Shown piece by piece: positions 39,532 to 48,901 of a DNA stretch of 48,901 bases. A model generated the notes under the pieces. The model did not search any database, had not been told where the DNA came from, and saw only the letters and a program-made list of their open reading frames with translations. How positions within the stretch are numbered: the first letter of the stretch is position 1; every line of letters begins with the position of its first letter. This DNA comes from DASYAN01 sp034431765. Lineage in GTDB: Bacteria; Chloroflexota; Ktedonobacteria; Ktedonobacterales; Ktedonobacteraceae. The stretch lies in the NCBI GenBank assembly GCA_034431765.1, contig DAOUDD010000029.1:1-48901 (forward strand), in the 5' to 3' direction. Made by a program: the position numbers and the translations under genes.

Positions 39532-40629
39532 ATGCCTGAAAATTCCTCTGAGTCCTTTGGGTATCGTGAATATACAGGGGTGAACAATACGCTTGCGTCT
39601 GTACAAACGAGTTCGGCCGATTATGCCTCACCCGAATTTTATGCGGCGAGAGAACAAACGGTTGCCTCGCCTGTACAGTCCTTTGAGCCTGCAAGTGTTT
39701 CTCAAGTACAGTCGCACTATGATGATGGAAATGTAGTACAGCGTTATGACTCCGGTTCTGCTCTGATGCAGGAGTACCGAGGGCCGCAAGATATAGAACA
39801 GGCGAACGAAGCTGCAAACGCACAGGTAGATACAGCGAATGCAACAGAGACGAAGAGTACGCGTCGAGGAATCGCAGGTCTTGGGAGTATCGGAGTTGCT
39901 GTTGGAGGCTGGCTCCTCAAACTGAAGGGTCTTGCCTTTCTGTTGAAGTTTGGTGTCGCAGGATTTTCCGCGCTGATCTCGGTAGCGTTCTACTCGCTGA
40001 TTTTTGGCTGGGCATTTGCCGTCGGGTTTGTTGCGTTGATCTTTATTCATGAGATGGGCCATGTTGTGGCGATGAGGGTCAAGAATATTCCTATCGGAGG
40101 CATGCTTTTTGTGCCGTTTGTCGGTGCAGCCGTGGCGTGGAAGGGCCGCCCGCATAGTGCGCGGGACGAGGCGGAAGTTGGTATTGCTGGTCCGATAGCG
40201 GGAGCGCTAGCCTCTACGGTGTGCCTGATTATTGCTGAAGCACTCAAGTCACACAACACCTTGTGGGCACCGCTTGCCTACATTGGCTTCTTCCTCAACT
40301 TGCTGAACCTCGTGCCGGTGCGTCCGCTGGATGGCGGTAGCGTGGTCGCAGCGATAGATCGCCGTATCTGGATCGTAGGGTTTCTGGGCTTGCTAGCCTT
40401 GCAGATCTGGTCCTGGATGAATGGCAACCCATCGTTCTGGCTCTTGTTGATTGTTATTATGGCAGCATCACAGTTGTGGTCACGTGGCGTTTCTGGCAAG
40501 AACGCATATTATGACGTGCCATTGCGCACACGTATTATCCTGACTGTGCTGTACTTTGGCCTGTTAGCAGTTCTCTTTATGGGCATGTCTGTTGCACATG
40601 GCTTGATGCCAATCGCTTCGCTGCAATGA
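39532..40629 (+). CDS. site-2 protease-like membrane metalloprotease (M50 family)
   Basis: 365 residues. A polar N-terminal region of about 110 residues, rich in Ser, Gln, Glu and Ala and probably disordered, precedes the membrane part. The zinc motif HEMGH sits in a membrane helix (FIHEMGHVVAMRV). A GIAGPIAGALAS segment follows, and the third ligand Asp is in LNLVPVRPLDGG, the family's N-x-x-P-x-x-x-LDGG element. Several more hydrophobic helices complete the bundle. Such proteases cleave membrane-bound substrates, often anti-sigma factors; none is next to it. GAGG lies eight bases before ATG 39532. The 19-bp array lies about 150 bp upstream. Confidence 0.9.
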   Translation: MPENSSESFGYREYTGVNNTLASVQTSSADYASPEFYAAREQTVASPVQSFEPASVSQVQSHYDDGNVVQRYDSGSALMQEYRGPQDIEQANEAANAQVDTANATETKSTRRGIAGLGSIGVAVGGWLLKLKGLAFLLKFGVAGFSALISVAFYSLIFGWAFAVGFVALIFIHEMGHVVAMRVKNIPIGGMLFVPFVGAAVAWKGRPHSARDEAEVGIAGPIAGALASTVCLIIAEALKSHNTLWAPLAYIGFFLNLLNLVPVRPLDGGSVVAAIDRRIWIVGFLGLLALQIWSWMNGNPSFWLLLIVIMAASQLWSRGVSGKNAYYDVPLRTRIILTVLYFGLLAVLFMGMSVAHGLMPIASLQ

Positions 40630-40655
40630 TAGTTGTATAGGTCATCCCCACGTTT

Positions 40656-40695
40656 CGATAGCGTTGGCGAACGTGAGAGTATCCCGACGCTATCG
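40656..40695 (+). terminator. hairpin after the site-2 protease gene
   Basis: CGATAGCGT (40656-40664) and ACGCTATCG (40687-40695) form a nine-base-pair stem with a long 22-base loop, 27 bp after the stop. No T-run follows directly; a stronger candidate hairpin with a T-run lies at 40789-40840. Confidence 0.4.
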
Positions 40696-40758
40696 GCGCA
40701 AGAGAATCTGCCGCCGCTCCCCTGGATGATGAATCGGGTGTACAGGGTGAGCGCAGAG

Positions 40759-40827
40759 GCCTTTCAGGGAGAGGGTTTTTGGAATGCCTCGCGTAGAGGA
40801 GGGCCTAGTGCTCTTTGCGCCCTCCCC
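40759..40827. repeat. foldback repeat, half copy
   Basis: 40759-40806 aligns without gaps to 9683-9730 (39 of 48 identical). The following bases, through TGCTCTTTGCGCCCTCC, match the reverse complement of the opposite arm of the full copy (9753-9790), including its bulge. So only one arm is present. GAGGAGGGC and GCCCTCCCC can still pair, and the TTTTTT run after 40828 makes a usable terminator for the protease gene. Confidence 0.65.
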
Positions 40828-40833
40828 TTTTTT

Positions 40834-41748
40834 CTACTTTTGTGGAGTGCCTGTACGCACTTCCACGCCAACGATCCGTTCCAGGACTTTCAGGAGAGAG
40901 GTATAGTCGTCGCGTCCATGACCCTGGGCGCGAGCTATTTCGTAGAGCTGGCGCGCCTGGGCGGTCATTGAGAGGGGGACCTGGTTTTCGGAGGCCAGAT
41001 CGAGCGCCAGACCAAGGTCTTTGTGGAGTAGATCGGTCATAAAGCCAGGCTGGAAGCTGCCGTTAAAGGCGCGAAGTGGAAACTGGTTCGCGAGTTGCCA
41101 GTTTGCGCCAGTACTCATGCCGATGATTTTTGCCATCGTTGCCACATCCGCTCCGGCTTTGACGCCCAGTAGCAGTGCCTCTGCAGTGGCGGCGGCAATG
41201 GTGCCAACAAGCATATTGTTGATCAGTTTGATGATTTCACCAGAGCCGGAGGGTCCAACGTAGAGAATCTTTTCGGGTGTGCCCAGAGCTTCCAGGAGTG
41301 GGCGTGCCTGCTCGAAAGCTTCTTGCTCGCCACCGACCATAATCGTCAGCGTCCCCTGTTCTGCTCCCTGCGATCCTCCGCTCACAGGAGCATCCAGAAA
41401 GTATACGTTTTGTTTTGCCGCTTGCTCTGCCAGCTTGCGACTAACGGCTGGACTAATAGTGCTCATGTCGATGAGCAGCGAGCCGGCGCGTGCACCTGCC
41501 AGAAGCCCTTGCGGACCCGTGACCACCTCGATCACTTGAGGTGAGTTGGGGAGCATCGTGATCACCACTTCCACGCGCTCGGCTAGCTCGCGTGGCGATG
41601 GCGCGAGTTGCGCCCCAGCTTCGAGCACCTCCTGCACCGCAGGTTTCTCTGGAGAACGTGCGTAGACCGTTACTGTGTGTCCTGCTTTGAGCAGGTTGAG
41701 TGTCATAGGCCGACCCATGACGCCGATGCCGACAAATCCTACTTGCAT
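40834..41748 (-). CDS. NAD(P)-dependent beta-hydroxyacid dehydrogenase (3-hydroxyisobutyrate / tartronate semialdehyde reductase family)
   Basis: 304 residues. The N-terminal Rossmann motif VGFVGIGVMGRPM is followed by NLLKAGHTVTVYARSPEK. The substrate loop DAPVSGGSQGAEQGTLTIMVGG and the catalytic Lys in GSGEIIKLINNML are the family signatures. The second domain has the usual KDLGLAL. Members oxidise 3-hydroxyisobutyrate (valine breakdown) or reduce tartronate semialdehyde. The nearby leucine-degradation-type genes lend some weight to the first, but this is inference. AAGGA lies eight bases before the ATG. The stop is close to the foldback half copy. Confidence 0.92.
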   Translation of the reverse strand: MQVGFVGIGVMGRPMTLNLLKAGHTVTVYARSPEKPAVQEVLEAGAQLAPSPRELAERVEVVITMLPNSPQVIEVVTGPQGLLAGARAGSLLIDMSTISPAVSRKLAEQAAKQNVYFLDAPVSGGSQGAEQGTLTIMVGGEQEAFEQARPLLEALGTPEKILYVGPSGSGEIIKLINNMLVGTIAAATAEALLLGVKAGADVATMAKIIGMSTGANWQLANQFPLRAFNGSFQPGFMTDLLHKDLGLALDLASENQVPLSMTAQARQLYEIARAQGHGRDDYTSLLKVLERIVGVEVRTGTPQK

Positions 41749-41779
41749 AGATTCTATCCTTGTTTTTATACATATGCTC

Positions 41780-42889
41780 TTATGCTACTGTTGTCTTGCA
41801 GAGCCGTTGCTCAAATTTTTTCAGATGTTTGGCAACGGCAAGATTATAACGGATGATGTTGTAGTGACACATCATTGGCTGCTGATGTATTCCTGGGCAG
41901 GTGATGACAACTTGCTGTTGCAACAGAGAAAGAAGATGCTGCGCTTCTATACGCGGAGAAATCTTCTTTGCTAGAGGAGTCCAACTCCAAATGATCTGCC
42001 GCGCATCGCTAATTTCGATGGGTATGCGTATATCATGAAGTGCCTCGTAATGAAGATGAACGGTGGGTACAATCTGGATCATTTTTGCATGCAGGTAATT
42101 CAAGAGTACCGCCTGTTGCTTCTTCTGAAGCGTATGCAAGTGCTTCAGCGGCTTGACAAGAAGAACGAGCCAGCTTTGAGGAAGACTTACACTGGATAAG
42201 AAGATGATGATCGTAAGAATGCGTATCTCGCTATTGGTGTATTTCAACAGGGAATGTAATCCTGGACCCCGGAACATTGTCAGAAGAAAATCCAGTTCAG
42301 CGAGGAGGTTGCTGAATGTACTTAAGAATAAGCTCATAAACGCAAGTGTGTAACGAATAAAGTGGGTTGGTTCTGTGCCCCAGCGAAGCCTTTTCCAGTA
42401 CAGAGGTGCGATAAGCAGACCGAGGTAGATCTGTACGCCATAATAGAATATATAAAAAAGAGAATATTTCCAGTGTGGAATAAAGGGTTCATTGCTAATA
42501 ACTGCTTGCAAATAATCATGATTGAAGTAGCCGAGAATCGCTGTAATGACAACCAGGATAGTTGTAATGTAGAAGAGTGGTTGCGCAACAATTGAGAAAG
42601 TTAGTTTGTCATTGAGCAATTGATCTGAGAAGAAGTAAATAAACATCAGGCAATAATGCATACAACATAATTCTAGTAGATACAATTGCCATGGGCTAGA
42701 AGGTATTGCAAGGCCAATATTTACAAGCATTCCAAGACATAGAGAGATCCCTACATTGACGAATATTGAGCATGCAATGTGCGCACGGTATCGGTAGATA
42801 CGCTCCACAGATGATATCAGTGAATAAGTACACGACAGTAGTATAAAAAAGGCTACAGGATGTATGTAATGAGCCAAGATTCTGTTCAT
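41780..42889 (-). CDS. multi-pass membrane protein of unknown function
   Basis: 369 residues. About seven hydrophobic helices occupy residues 1-240: for example FFILLSCTYSLI, IFVNVGISLCLGMLVNIGLA, CLMFIYFF, FYITTILVVITAILG, YSLFYIFYYGVQIYLGLLIA, FIRYTLAFMSLFLSTF and ILTIIIFLSSVSL. A cytoplasmic tail of about 125 residues follows, with LHYEALHDIRIPIEISDARQ. The 7TM-plus-tail layout recalls DUF6545/MAB_1171c-like proteins, but the match is weak. Codon use and base composition are clearly more AT-rich than in the flanking genes, suggesting later acquisition. It lies 31 bp upstream of the dehydrogenase gene on the same strand. Confidence 0.7.
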   Translation of the reverse strand: MNRILAHYIHPVAFFILLSCTYSLISSVERIYRYRAHIACSIFVNVGISLCLGMLVNIGLAIPSSPWQLYLLELCCMHYCLMFIYFFSDQLLNDKLTFSIVAQPLFYITTILVVITAILGYFNHDYLQAVISNEPFIPHWKYSLFYIFYYGVQIYLGLLIAPLYWKRLRWGTEPTHFIRYTLAFMSLFLSTFSNLLAELDFLLTMFRGPGLHSLLKYTNSEIRILTIIIFLSSVSLPQSWLVLLVKPLKHLHTLQKKQQAVLLNYLHAKMIQIVPTVHLHYEALHDIRIPIEISDARQIIWSWTPLAKKISPRIEAQHLLSLLQQQVVITCPGIHQQPMMCHYNIIRYNLAVAKHLKKFEQRLCKTTVA

Positions 42890-42966
42890 AGCTTCCTCAA
42901 GTAAATATATTGCATCTTATTGTACGTTTCAGTATATCTGGATTATACAAGTATCACCATAATTAC

Positions 42967-44935
<1,969 letters not shown>

Positions 44936-44961
<26 letters not shown>

Positions 44962-45760
44962 CGTTTCCTTCTTTCATCTGCCAGGCAGGAGTGCGTTTTT
45001 CCAGGAACGCGCTCAATCCTTCCTGTCCCTCTGCGCTCACACGCAGGCGGGCGATAGTTTCTGCCGTCACGTTGCGTGCTTGCTCGTGCCCCATCTGGCC
45101 TATCCGGAGTGTGAGCGTTTTGCAGGCACGCAAGGCCTGAGGGGAGCCAGCGAGCAGCTCTTGCAACGTGTTGTGGACAACTGCGTCGAGTCCCTCAGGA
45201 GGAACGACAGTATGCACGAGTCCAATCTCATATGCGCGAGTGGCGCTGAAGCGTGTCCCGGTTGTGAAGAGTGCACGGGCATGAGACTGACCGATCTTGC
45301 GCAGAACGTAGGGGGAAATAACGGCGGGGGCAATACCCAGCTTCACCTCGCTAAAGGCGAAGCGTGCATTTTCAGCGGCCAGCACAATGTCACTTGCAGC
45401 GAGCAGTCCCACTCCTCCACCGATTGCGCTGCCTTGCACGCGTGCAACAACCGGGCAGGGACAGGTCTCGATACTGGAGAGCATGTCAGCGATGCGCAGG
45501 GCATCCTGCATATTCTCCACCTCGCTCAAGCGCGCACTCTCTTTCATCATCTGAATATCGGCTCCAGCACTGAAAGAACGCCCTTCCGCTTGCAGCAGCA
45601 CAGCATGCAGGCGTTTATCCGTATGCAATGAAGTGAAGGCAGCAGTCAACTCCTGGATGAGCTGAGTATTTAACGCATTATGTGTCTCAGGACGACGCAG
45701 CGTAATTGTCACGATGCGGCCATGGAAGCTCGAATCAACACTGATAGAGGTATACACCAC
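44936..45760 (-). CDS. enoyl-CoA hydratase/isomerase family protein, probably methylglutaconyl-CoA hydratase
   Basis: 274 residues, crotonase fold. RPETHNALNTQLIQEL, the oxyanion segment SFSAGADIQMM, and AIGGGVGLLAASDIVLAAENARFAFSEVKLGIAPAVISPYVLRKIG are all typical; the Glu in SEVKLG matches the second catalytic acid of hydratases. Lying between the alpha and beta subunit genes of an MCC-type carboxylase, it would hydrate 3-methylglutaconyl-CoA in leucine catabolism; this is inferred from context. The start is GTG at 45758-45760 with AGGAG seven bases upstream; the next codon is also GTG. It overlaps the carboxylase alpha gene by 26 bases. Confidence 0.88.
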
Positions 45761-45796
45761 GGCATGCTCCTTGAAGAGAAGTGAAATCTTATACTC

Positions 45797-46786
45797 TTAT
45801 AGCCATTTGCGTTTGCGAAAGTACCAGACCTGGAAGATCGTTATGACCACCATCAGCAGCAGGACGAGCCAGAAGTTCAAGCCGTTATCGTGCTCGACCT
45901 GGGGCGAATGAGCGAAATTCTGCCCGAAGATCCCGGTGACAAAGGTAATCGGCAAGAAGATCGTCGAGATCAGAGCAAGCTGTTTCATAATCTCGTTCTG
46001 TCGATTAGAAATCGTCGTCAGGTAGACATCCAGGAGACCGCTGAGCAGATCGCGATACGAGTCGAGAACTTCAAACGTGCGTACAAGGTGGTCGTGCACA
46101 TCCGCGAAATACGGCTCAGTTTCGGTGGGAATGTAATCACCCGTACGAGTGATCAGCGAATTGGAGACCTCAACCTGGGGACTGATGACGCGACGCATCT
46201 TTGCCATAGCACGTTTGGCACTGAAAAGAGAGATCTGTACCTCGCTATTCGCCTTCTCAACCGTTGCATCCTCCAGATCATCGATAAAATCATCCAGCTC
46301 ATCAAGAATAGGAAAGTAGCTATCGACCAGGGTATCAAGAACGGCGTGCAGTACCATTGGTAGGCCATGATTCATGATATTGTCTTCGGAGGGGTCTCTG
46401 CGTGTACTCTCTAAGAGTTCATCGAGCCAGGGCATATCCTGGCGATGGATGGTGATCAGGAAGTTGCGGTCGAAGACAACATCGAGCTTAGGTGTCTCTG
46501 CATCCAGAGTCTCGCGGTTGAACTCCAGGCCATGCATCACGAGGTAGAAGTAACCGTGCTGCGACATCAAGCGAGCACGTTCGCGCTCCTCTGCAATGGT
46601 GTCGAGTGTTAAGGGAGAGAGCTTGAACTGGTTACGCAGCAGATCCTCGTATTTGTTGATATGTGTTTCAACCTGGAGGTCGAGCCAGACGACCGCGCCA
46701 CGTTTATCCTCCAGCGCACTTTCCAGCTTAGCGAGGGAGCAGTCTGCAAAGAGCTTTCCCTCTTGCCATACAATCAGTTGTTGCAT
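45797..46786 (-). CDS. corA: CorA-family divalent metal ion transporter
   Basis: 329 residues. A cytoplasmic N-terminal domain of alpha/beta and long helices (FDRNFLITIHRQDMPWLDELL, LDTLVDSYFPILDELDDFIDDLE) is followed by the stalk helix and two C-terminal membrane helices, ending VWYFRKRKWL. The signature loop after the first helix reads FVTGIFGQNF; the textbook Gly-Met-Asn is Gly-Gln-Asn here. CorA pentamers carry Mg2+ (or Co2+/Ni2+) into the cell. ATG 46786 is chosen because GGAGG lies four bases upstream. The gene sits inside the leucine-degradation cluster with no obvious functional link to it. Confidence 0.92.
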   Translation of the reverse strand: MQQLIVWQEGKLFADCSLAKLESALEDKRGAVVWLDLQVETHINKYEDLLRNQFKLSPLTLDTIAEERERARLMSQHGYFYLVMHGLEFNRETLDAETPKLDVVFDRNFLITIHRQDMPWLDELLESTRRDPSEDNIMNHGLPMVLHAVLDTLVDSYFPILDELDDFIDDLEDATVEKANSEVQISLFSAKRAMAKMRRVISPQVEVSNSLITRTGDYIPTETEPYFADVHDHLVRTFEVLDSYRDLLSGLLDVYLTTISNRQNEIMKQLALISTIFLPITFVTGIFGQNFAHSPQVEHDNGLNFWLVLLLMVVITIFQVWYFRKRKWL

Positions 46787-46834
46787 ACGGCCTCCATCCC
46801 GCGTAACCAGTATTGTAGTGTAACATAACCAGAC

Positions 46835-46892
46835 ATTGTAGTGTAAAAGCAAGCGGACGCGATATTGTAGTGTAAAAGCAAGCGGACGCGAT
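46835..46892. repeat. 29-bp perfect tandem duplication
   Basis: Two identical 29-bp units, 46835-46863 and 46864-46892, begin ATTGTAGTGTAAAAGCAAGC. A shorter relative, ATTGTAGTGTAA, begins 23 bp earlier at 46812. The second unit overlaps the dispersed segment at 46881-46907. On the minus strand each unit ends in TACAAT, a -10-like hexamer pointing at corA. Confidence 0.85.
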
Positions 46893-46907
46893 GAATCGGG
46901 TCCCTAT
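46881..46907. repeat. dispersed repeat segment, copy B
   Basis: 27 bases that are the reverse complement of 29532-29559 except for one missing base. The 12-mer GATGAATCGGGT within it also occurs at about 40728-40739 in the region of the foldback half copy. Confidence 0.6.
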
Positions 46908-46950
46908 AAAGATGCTGAAGAGCGTGAAATTCGTCACGCGGAATATTATA

Positions 46951-48558
46951 CTACATCCTGAAGACGCCGAAAGGATGGTGCGGCATAGGAGCATTGAGGG
47001 AGGCAGCGATACCGAGTCCAAGTACGGTACGTGTAGCGCGTGGATCAATGATGCCGTCGTCCCACAGGCGGGCAGTACTATAGTAGGGGTTGCCCTCAGC
47101 CTCATATTTATCCAGAATCGGTTGCATGAACTCTTGCTCTTCCTCATCTGTCATGCTTTTGCCACGCGCAGCCAGTCCTTCTTTGCGCACCGTCGCCAGA
47201 ACTGTTGCTGCTTGCTGGCCTCCCATCACCGAAATGCGCGCATTAGGCCACATCCAGAGCTGATTGGGCGAGTAGGCGCGACCGCACATCCCATAATTGC
47301 CAGCGCCAAACGAGCCGCCGATAATCACCGTAAATTTGGGGACGGGGGCATTAGCGACCGCCATCACCATCTTCGCACCATCTTTCGCAATGCCGCCGTT
47401 TTCGTATTGTTTGCCAACCATAAAGCCTGTGATATTCTGCAAGAAGATCAAAGGTGTCCTTCTCTGGGCACACAGCTCGATAAAGTGAGTCGCTTTGAGC
47501 GCGCTTTCGGAGAAGAGGATGCCATTGTTGGCGAGAATACCGACAGGGTAGCCCATCAGCCAGGCGAAGCCACAGACCAGCGTTGTACCGTAGAGGGCTT
47601 TGAACTCGTGAAAATCGCTATCATCGACGAGCCGGGCAATGACCTCGCGCACATCATAGCTCTTGCGGTTGTCCTTTGGCACAATACCCAGCAGCTCATT
47701 CGCATCATAGCGTGGTGGTCGTACAGGACGAATGTTCCACGGGACGTACTTCTGACGGTTGAGGTGTGTGACAATGCTGCGGCAGATAGCGAGAGCGTGC
47801 TCATCGTTGAGGGCATAGTGGTCTGTCACACCGGAGGTGCGGCTATGGACATCGGCTCCACCTAACTCTTCCGCGCTCACCTCTTCGCCAGTGGCAGCTT
47901 TGACGAGCGGGGGGCCACCGAGAAAGATAGTGCCGTTGCCCTTGACAATGATTGTCTCGTCGCTCATCGCGGGAACATATGCGCCCCCGGCTGTGCACGA
48001 ACCCATCACCACTGCGATCTGCGGAATGCGCTTGCTCGACATACGCGCCTGATTATAGAAGATGCGCCCGAAATGGTCACGGTCGGGAAAGACATCGGCC
48101 TGCAGTGGCAGGAATGCGCCACCCGAATCGACGAGATAGATACATGGTAGCTCGTTTTGCTCAGCGATTTCTTGTGCGCGCAGATGTTTCTTGACAGTGA
48201 GGGGATAGTAACTTCCGCCTTTAACGGTTGCATCGTTGGCAACGATCATGCATTCGTGCCCTTCGACCAGGCCAATTCCTGTCACGATCCCTGCCGAGGG
48301 TGCTTCCTGCTCGTACATATCCCAGGCAGCCAGGGGACTCAATTCGAGGAAGGGAGTGTCGGGGTCACAGAGCCGCGCGATACGTTCGCGAGCCAACAGC
48401 TTGTTGCGTTTATGATGGCGAGCGATTGCCTCTGGCCCGCCTCCCTGCTGAACCTGCTGCATACGCTGCTGAAGCTGTGCGAGTGCATCCTGAAAATAAC
48501 GGGTATTTGTGGAAAACTCGGAACTGTTGCGCTCAATATGTGTCTCGATGATCGCCAT
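46951..48558 (-). CDS. liuB: acyl-CoA carboxylase carboxyltransferase (methylcrotonyl-CoA carboxylase beta subunit)
   Basis: 535 residues, the standard MCC beta length. The N-terminal crotonase-like half has HHKRNKLLARERIARLCDPDTPFLELS and YLVDSGGAFLPLQADVFPDRDHFGRIFYNQA, then IAVVMGSCTAGGAYVPAMSDE; these are the MCC-beta versions of the acyl-CoA and oxyanion sites. The C-terminal half has NNGILFSESALKATHFIELC, ITGFMVGKQYENGGIAKDGAKMV and GSFGAGNYGMCGRAYSP for biotin binding. It moves CO2 from carboxybiotin to 3-methylcrotonyl-CoA. ATG 48558 matches the family N-terminus; an upstream ATG at 48666 overlaps the promoter. The gene is separated from the alpha subunit gene by corA and the hydratase gene. 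Confidence 0.95.
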   Translation of the reverse strand: MAIIETHIERNSSEFSTNTRYFQDALAQLQQRMQQVQQGGGPEAIARHHKRNKLLARERIARLCDPDTPFLELSPLAAWDMYEQEAPSAGIVTGIGLVEGHECMIVANDATVKGGSYYPLTVKKHLRAQEIAEQNELPCIYLVDSGGAFLPLQADVFPDRDHFGRIFYNQARMSSKRIPQIAVVMGSCTAGGAYVPAMSDETIIVKGNGTIFLGGPPLVKAATGEEVSAEELGGADVHSRTSGVTDHYALNDEHALAICRSIVTHLNRQKYVPWNIRPVRPPRYDANELLGIVPKDNRKSYDVREVIARLVDDSDFHEFKALYGTTLVCGFAWLMGYPVGILANNGILFSESALKATHFIELCAQRRTPLIFLQNITGFMVGKQYENGGIAKDGAKMVMAVANAPVPKFTVIIGGSFGAGNYGMCGRAYSPNQLWMWPNARISVMGGQQAATVLATVRKEGLAARGKSMTDEEEQEFMQPILDKYEAEGNPYYSTARLWDDGIIDPRATRTVLGLGIAASLNAPMPHHPFGVFRM

Positions 48559-48636
48559 GGTTGCTCTCTCATCCTCTTCTCGGCCTTGCGAAGCCTGCTT
48601 GCTGCATCTCCCGGCGCGTCGTTGTGCCGTAGTTGC

Positions 48637-48666
48637 AGGATAGCACTCACAGATCAGCATCGTCAA
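48637..48666 (-). promoter_or_regulatory. promoter of the carboxylase beta gene
   Basis: On the minus strand TTGACG (48666-48661), an 18-bp spacer, then TATCCT (48642-48637), about 80 bp upstream of ATG 48558. Confidence 0.55.
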
Positions 48667-48778
48667 GCGGGCGGAGGAGGCAATGCGTTCTCATCTCTCG
48701 CATGTGGCCGCTGTACTGAAAGCGGCGGTGCGAACGCGTCCGATTGCTGAAAGAGGGCGTTCTCAGTCATAAGGGTGC

Positions 48779-48807
48779 TTGACAATCCGCAAATCTGCTG
48801 GTATGCT
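48779..48807 (+). promoter_or_regulatory. promoter of the T-box leader
   Basis: Consensus TTGACA (48779-48784), a 17-bp spacer, then TATGCT (48802-48807). It is the best match to a housekeeping promoter in the window and lies about 15-20 bp before the T-box start. Confidence 0.7.
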
Positions 48808-48825
48808 GAGGAAAAGAAGAGTGAA

Positions 48826-48901
48826 GAGACCTGGAACGAGTGGAGTAGAGAGAAACAGCTTGCCAGCGAGTGGAGGTCACCGGGTGCAAGCCTCCTTCAA
48901 G
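48826..48901 (+). ncRNA. T-box leader (stem I), cut by the window end
   Basis: The sequence carries the ordered stem I landmarks of T-box RNAs: GAACGAGTGGAGTAGAG with the AGTA element, then CCAGCGAG, then GGGTGCAAGCC. GGAGG (48872-48876) pairs with CCTCC (48893-48897) to close the apical arm around the conserved loop, as in known T-boxes. T-boxes sense uncharged tRNA and control aminoacyl-tRNA synthetase or amino-acid genes; the regulated gene, the specifier codon and the antiterminator lie beyond the window. Confidence 0.7.

Larger units (their letters stand above)
48559..48901. other. divergent intergenic region at the right edge
   Basis: Contains the leftward promoter of the carboxylase beta gene (48637-48666) and the rightward promoter plus T-box leader (48779-48901). 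No coding sequence was recognised. Confidence 0.5.

Noticed and set aside
40633..40971. 112-codon open frame on the plus strand
   Set aside because: It spans the foldback half copy and runs antisense into the dehydrogenase gene; no ribosome-binding site or protein-like composition.
46835..46892. Start of a CRISPR array or attachment site
   Set aside because: Two abutting 29-bp units without a spacer, and no cas or integrase gene next to them.
48559..48666. 36-residue N-terminal extension of the carboxylase beta subunit
   Set aside because: It would place the start codon on the -35 hexamer of the promoter, and 535 residues from 48558 is the standard family length.

Overview
The window reads as chromosomal DNA of a free-living, spore- or mycelium-forming heterotroph of the Chloroflexota, most likely class Ktedonobacteria. 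The grounds are a B12-salvage cluster with CbiZ, a B12-dependent ribonucleotide reductase, secreted multi-domain carbohydrate-active enzymes beside LacI regulators, Gram-positive-style Shine-Dalgarno sites, a T-box leader, and foldback repeats between genes. The taxon is an inference from gene content; no rRNA marker is present.

Layout. 1-299: 3' end of a 2-isopropylmalate/homocitrate synthase-like gene. 743-11006: cobalamin salvage and nucleotide-loop assembly (cobC, cobS, a cytochrome P450, cobU, a cobalamin riboswitch, a BtuF-like lipoprotein, cbiB, cobD, cbiZ, cobA, cobT). No corrin-ring genes are seen, so this part of the genome points to salvage of cobinamide or other corrinoids. 11175-15443: a possible 38-residue membrane peptide, a GH16 lipoprotein, a NarL-type two-component pair, a FixH/YtkA-like protein and the broken 5' end of an S41 peptidase gene. 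15446-29233: a carbohydrate-utilisation locus. Two very large secreted proteins (LamG/propeller; ADP-ribosylglycohydrolase-like plus carbohydrate-binding modules) are divergent from a sugar ABC importer (binding protein and two permeases), a LacI regulator and a TIM-barrel glycosidase. A second LacI gene carries a perfect palindrome inside its own promoter.

29858-36445 is the most striking gene: a class II (adenosylcobalamin-dependent) ribonucleotide reductase of about 821 residues split by four inteins, giving an uninterrupted 2195-codon frame. One is a 157-residue mini-intein and three carry LAGLIDADG-type endonuclease motifs. Two inteins end directly before expected active-site cysteines, and the one before the thiyl-radical cysteine ends in Leu-Asp instead of His-Asn. 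The cobalamin genes upstream could supply its cofactor. 36824-41748: cinA, an aldo/keto reductase, a 19-bp tandem repeat array, a site-2 protease and a beta-hydroxyacid dehydrogenase. 41780-48558: a membrane protein of unknown function, then a leucine/acyl-CoA catabolic set (biotin-carrying MCC alpha subunit, enoyl-CoA hydratase, MCC beta subunit) with a CorA transporter gene inserted. The right edge holds a promoter and the start of a T-box leader whose gene lies outside the window.

Several repeat families link otherwise unrelated intergenic regions: a foldback element (9683-9836, half copy 40759-40827), a 20-bp piece of it at the point where the S41 peptidase reading frame breaks (15420-15439), a 27/28-bp dispersed segment (29532-29559 and 46881-46907), and a 29-bp perfect tandem duplication (46835-46892). 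All function calls come from reading the translated sequence and recalled family motifs; no database search was run.
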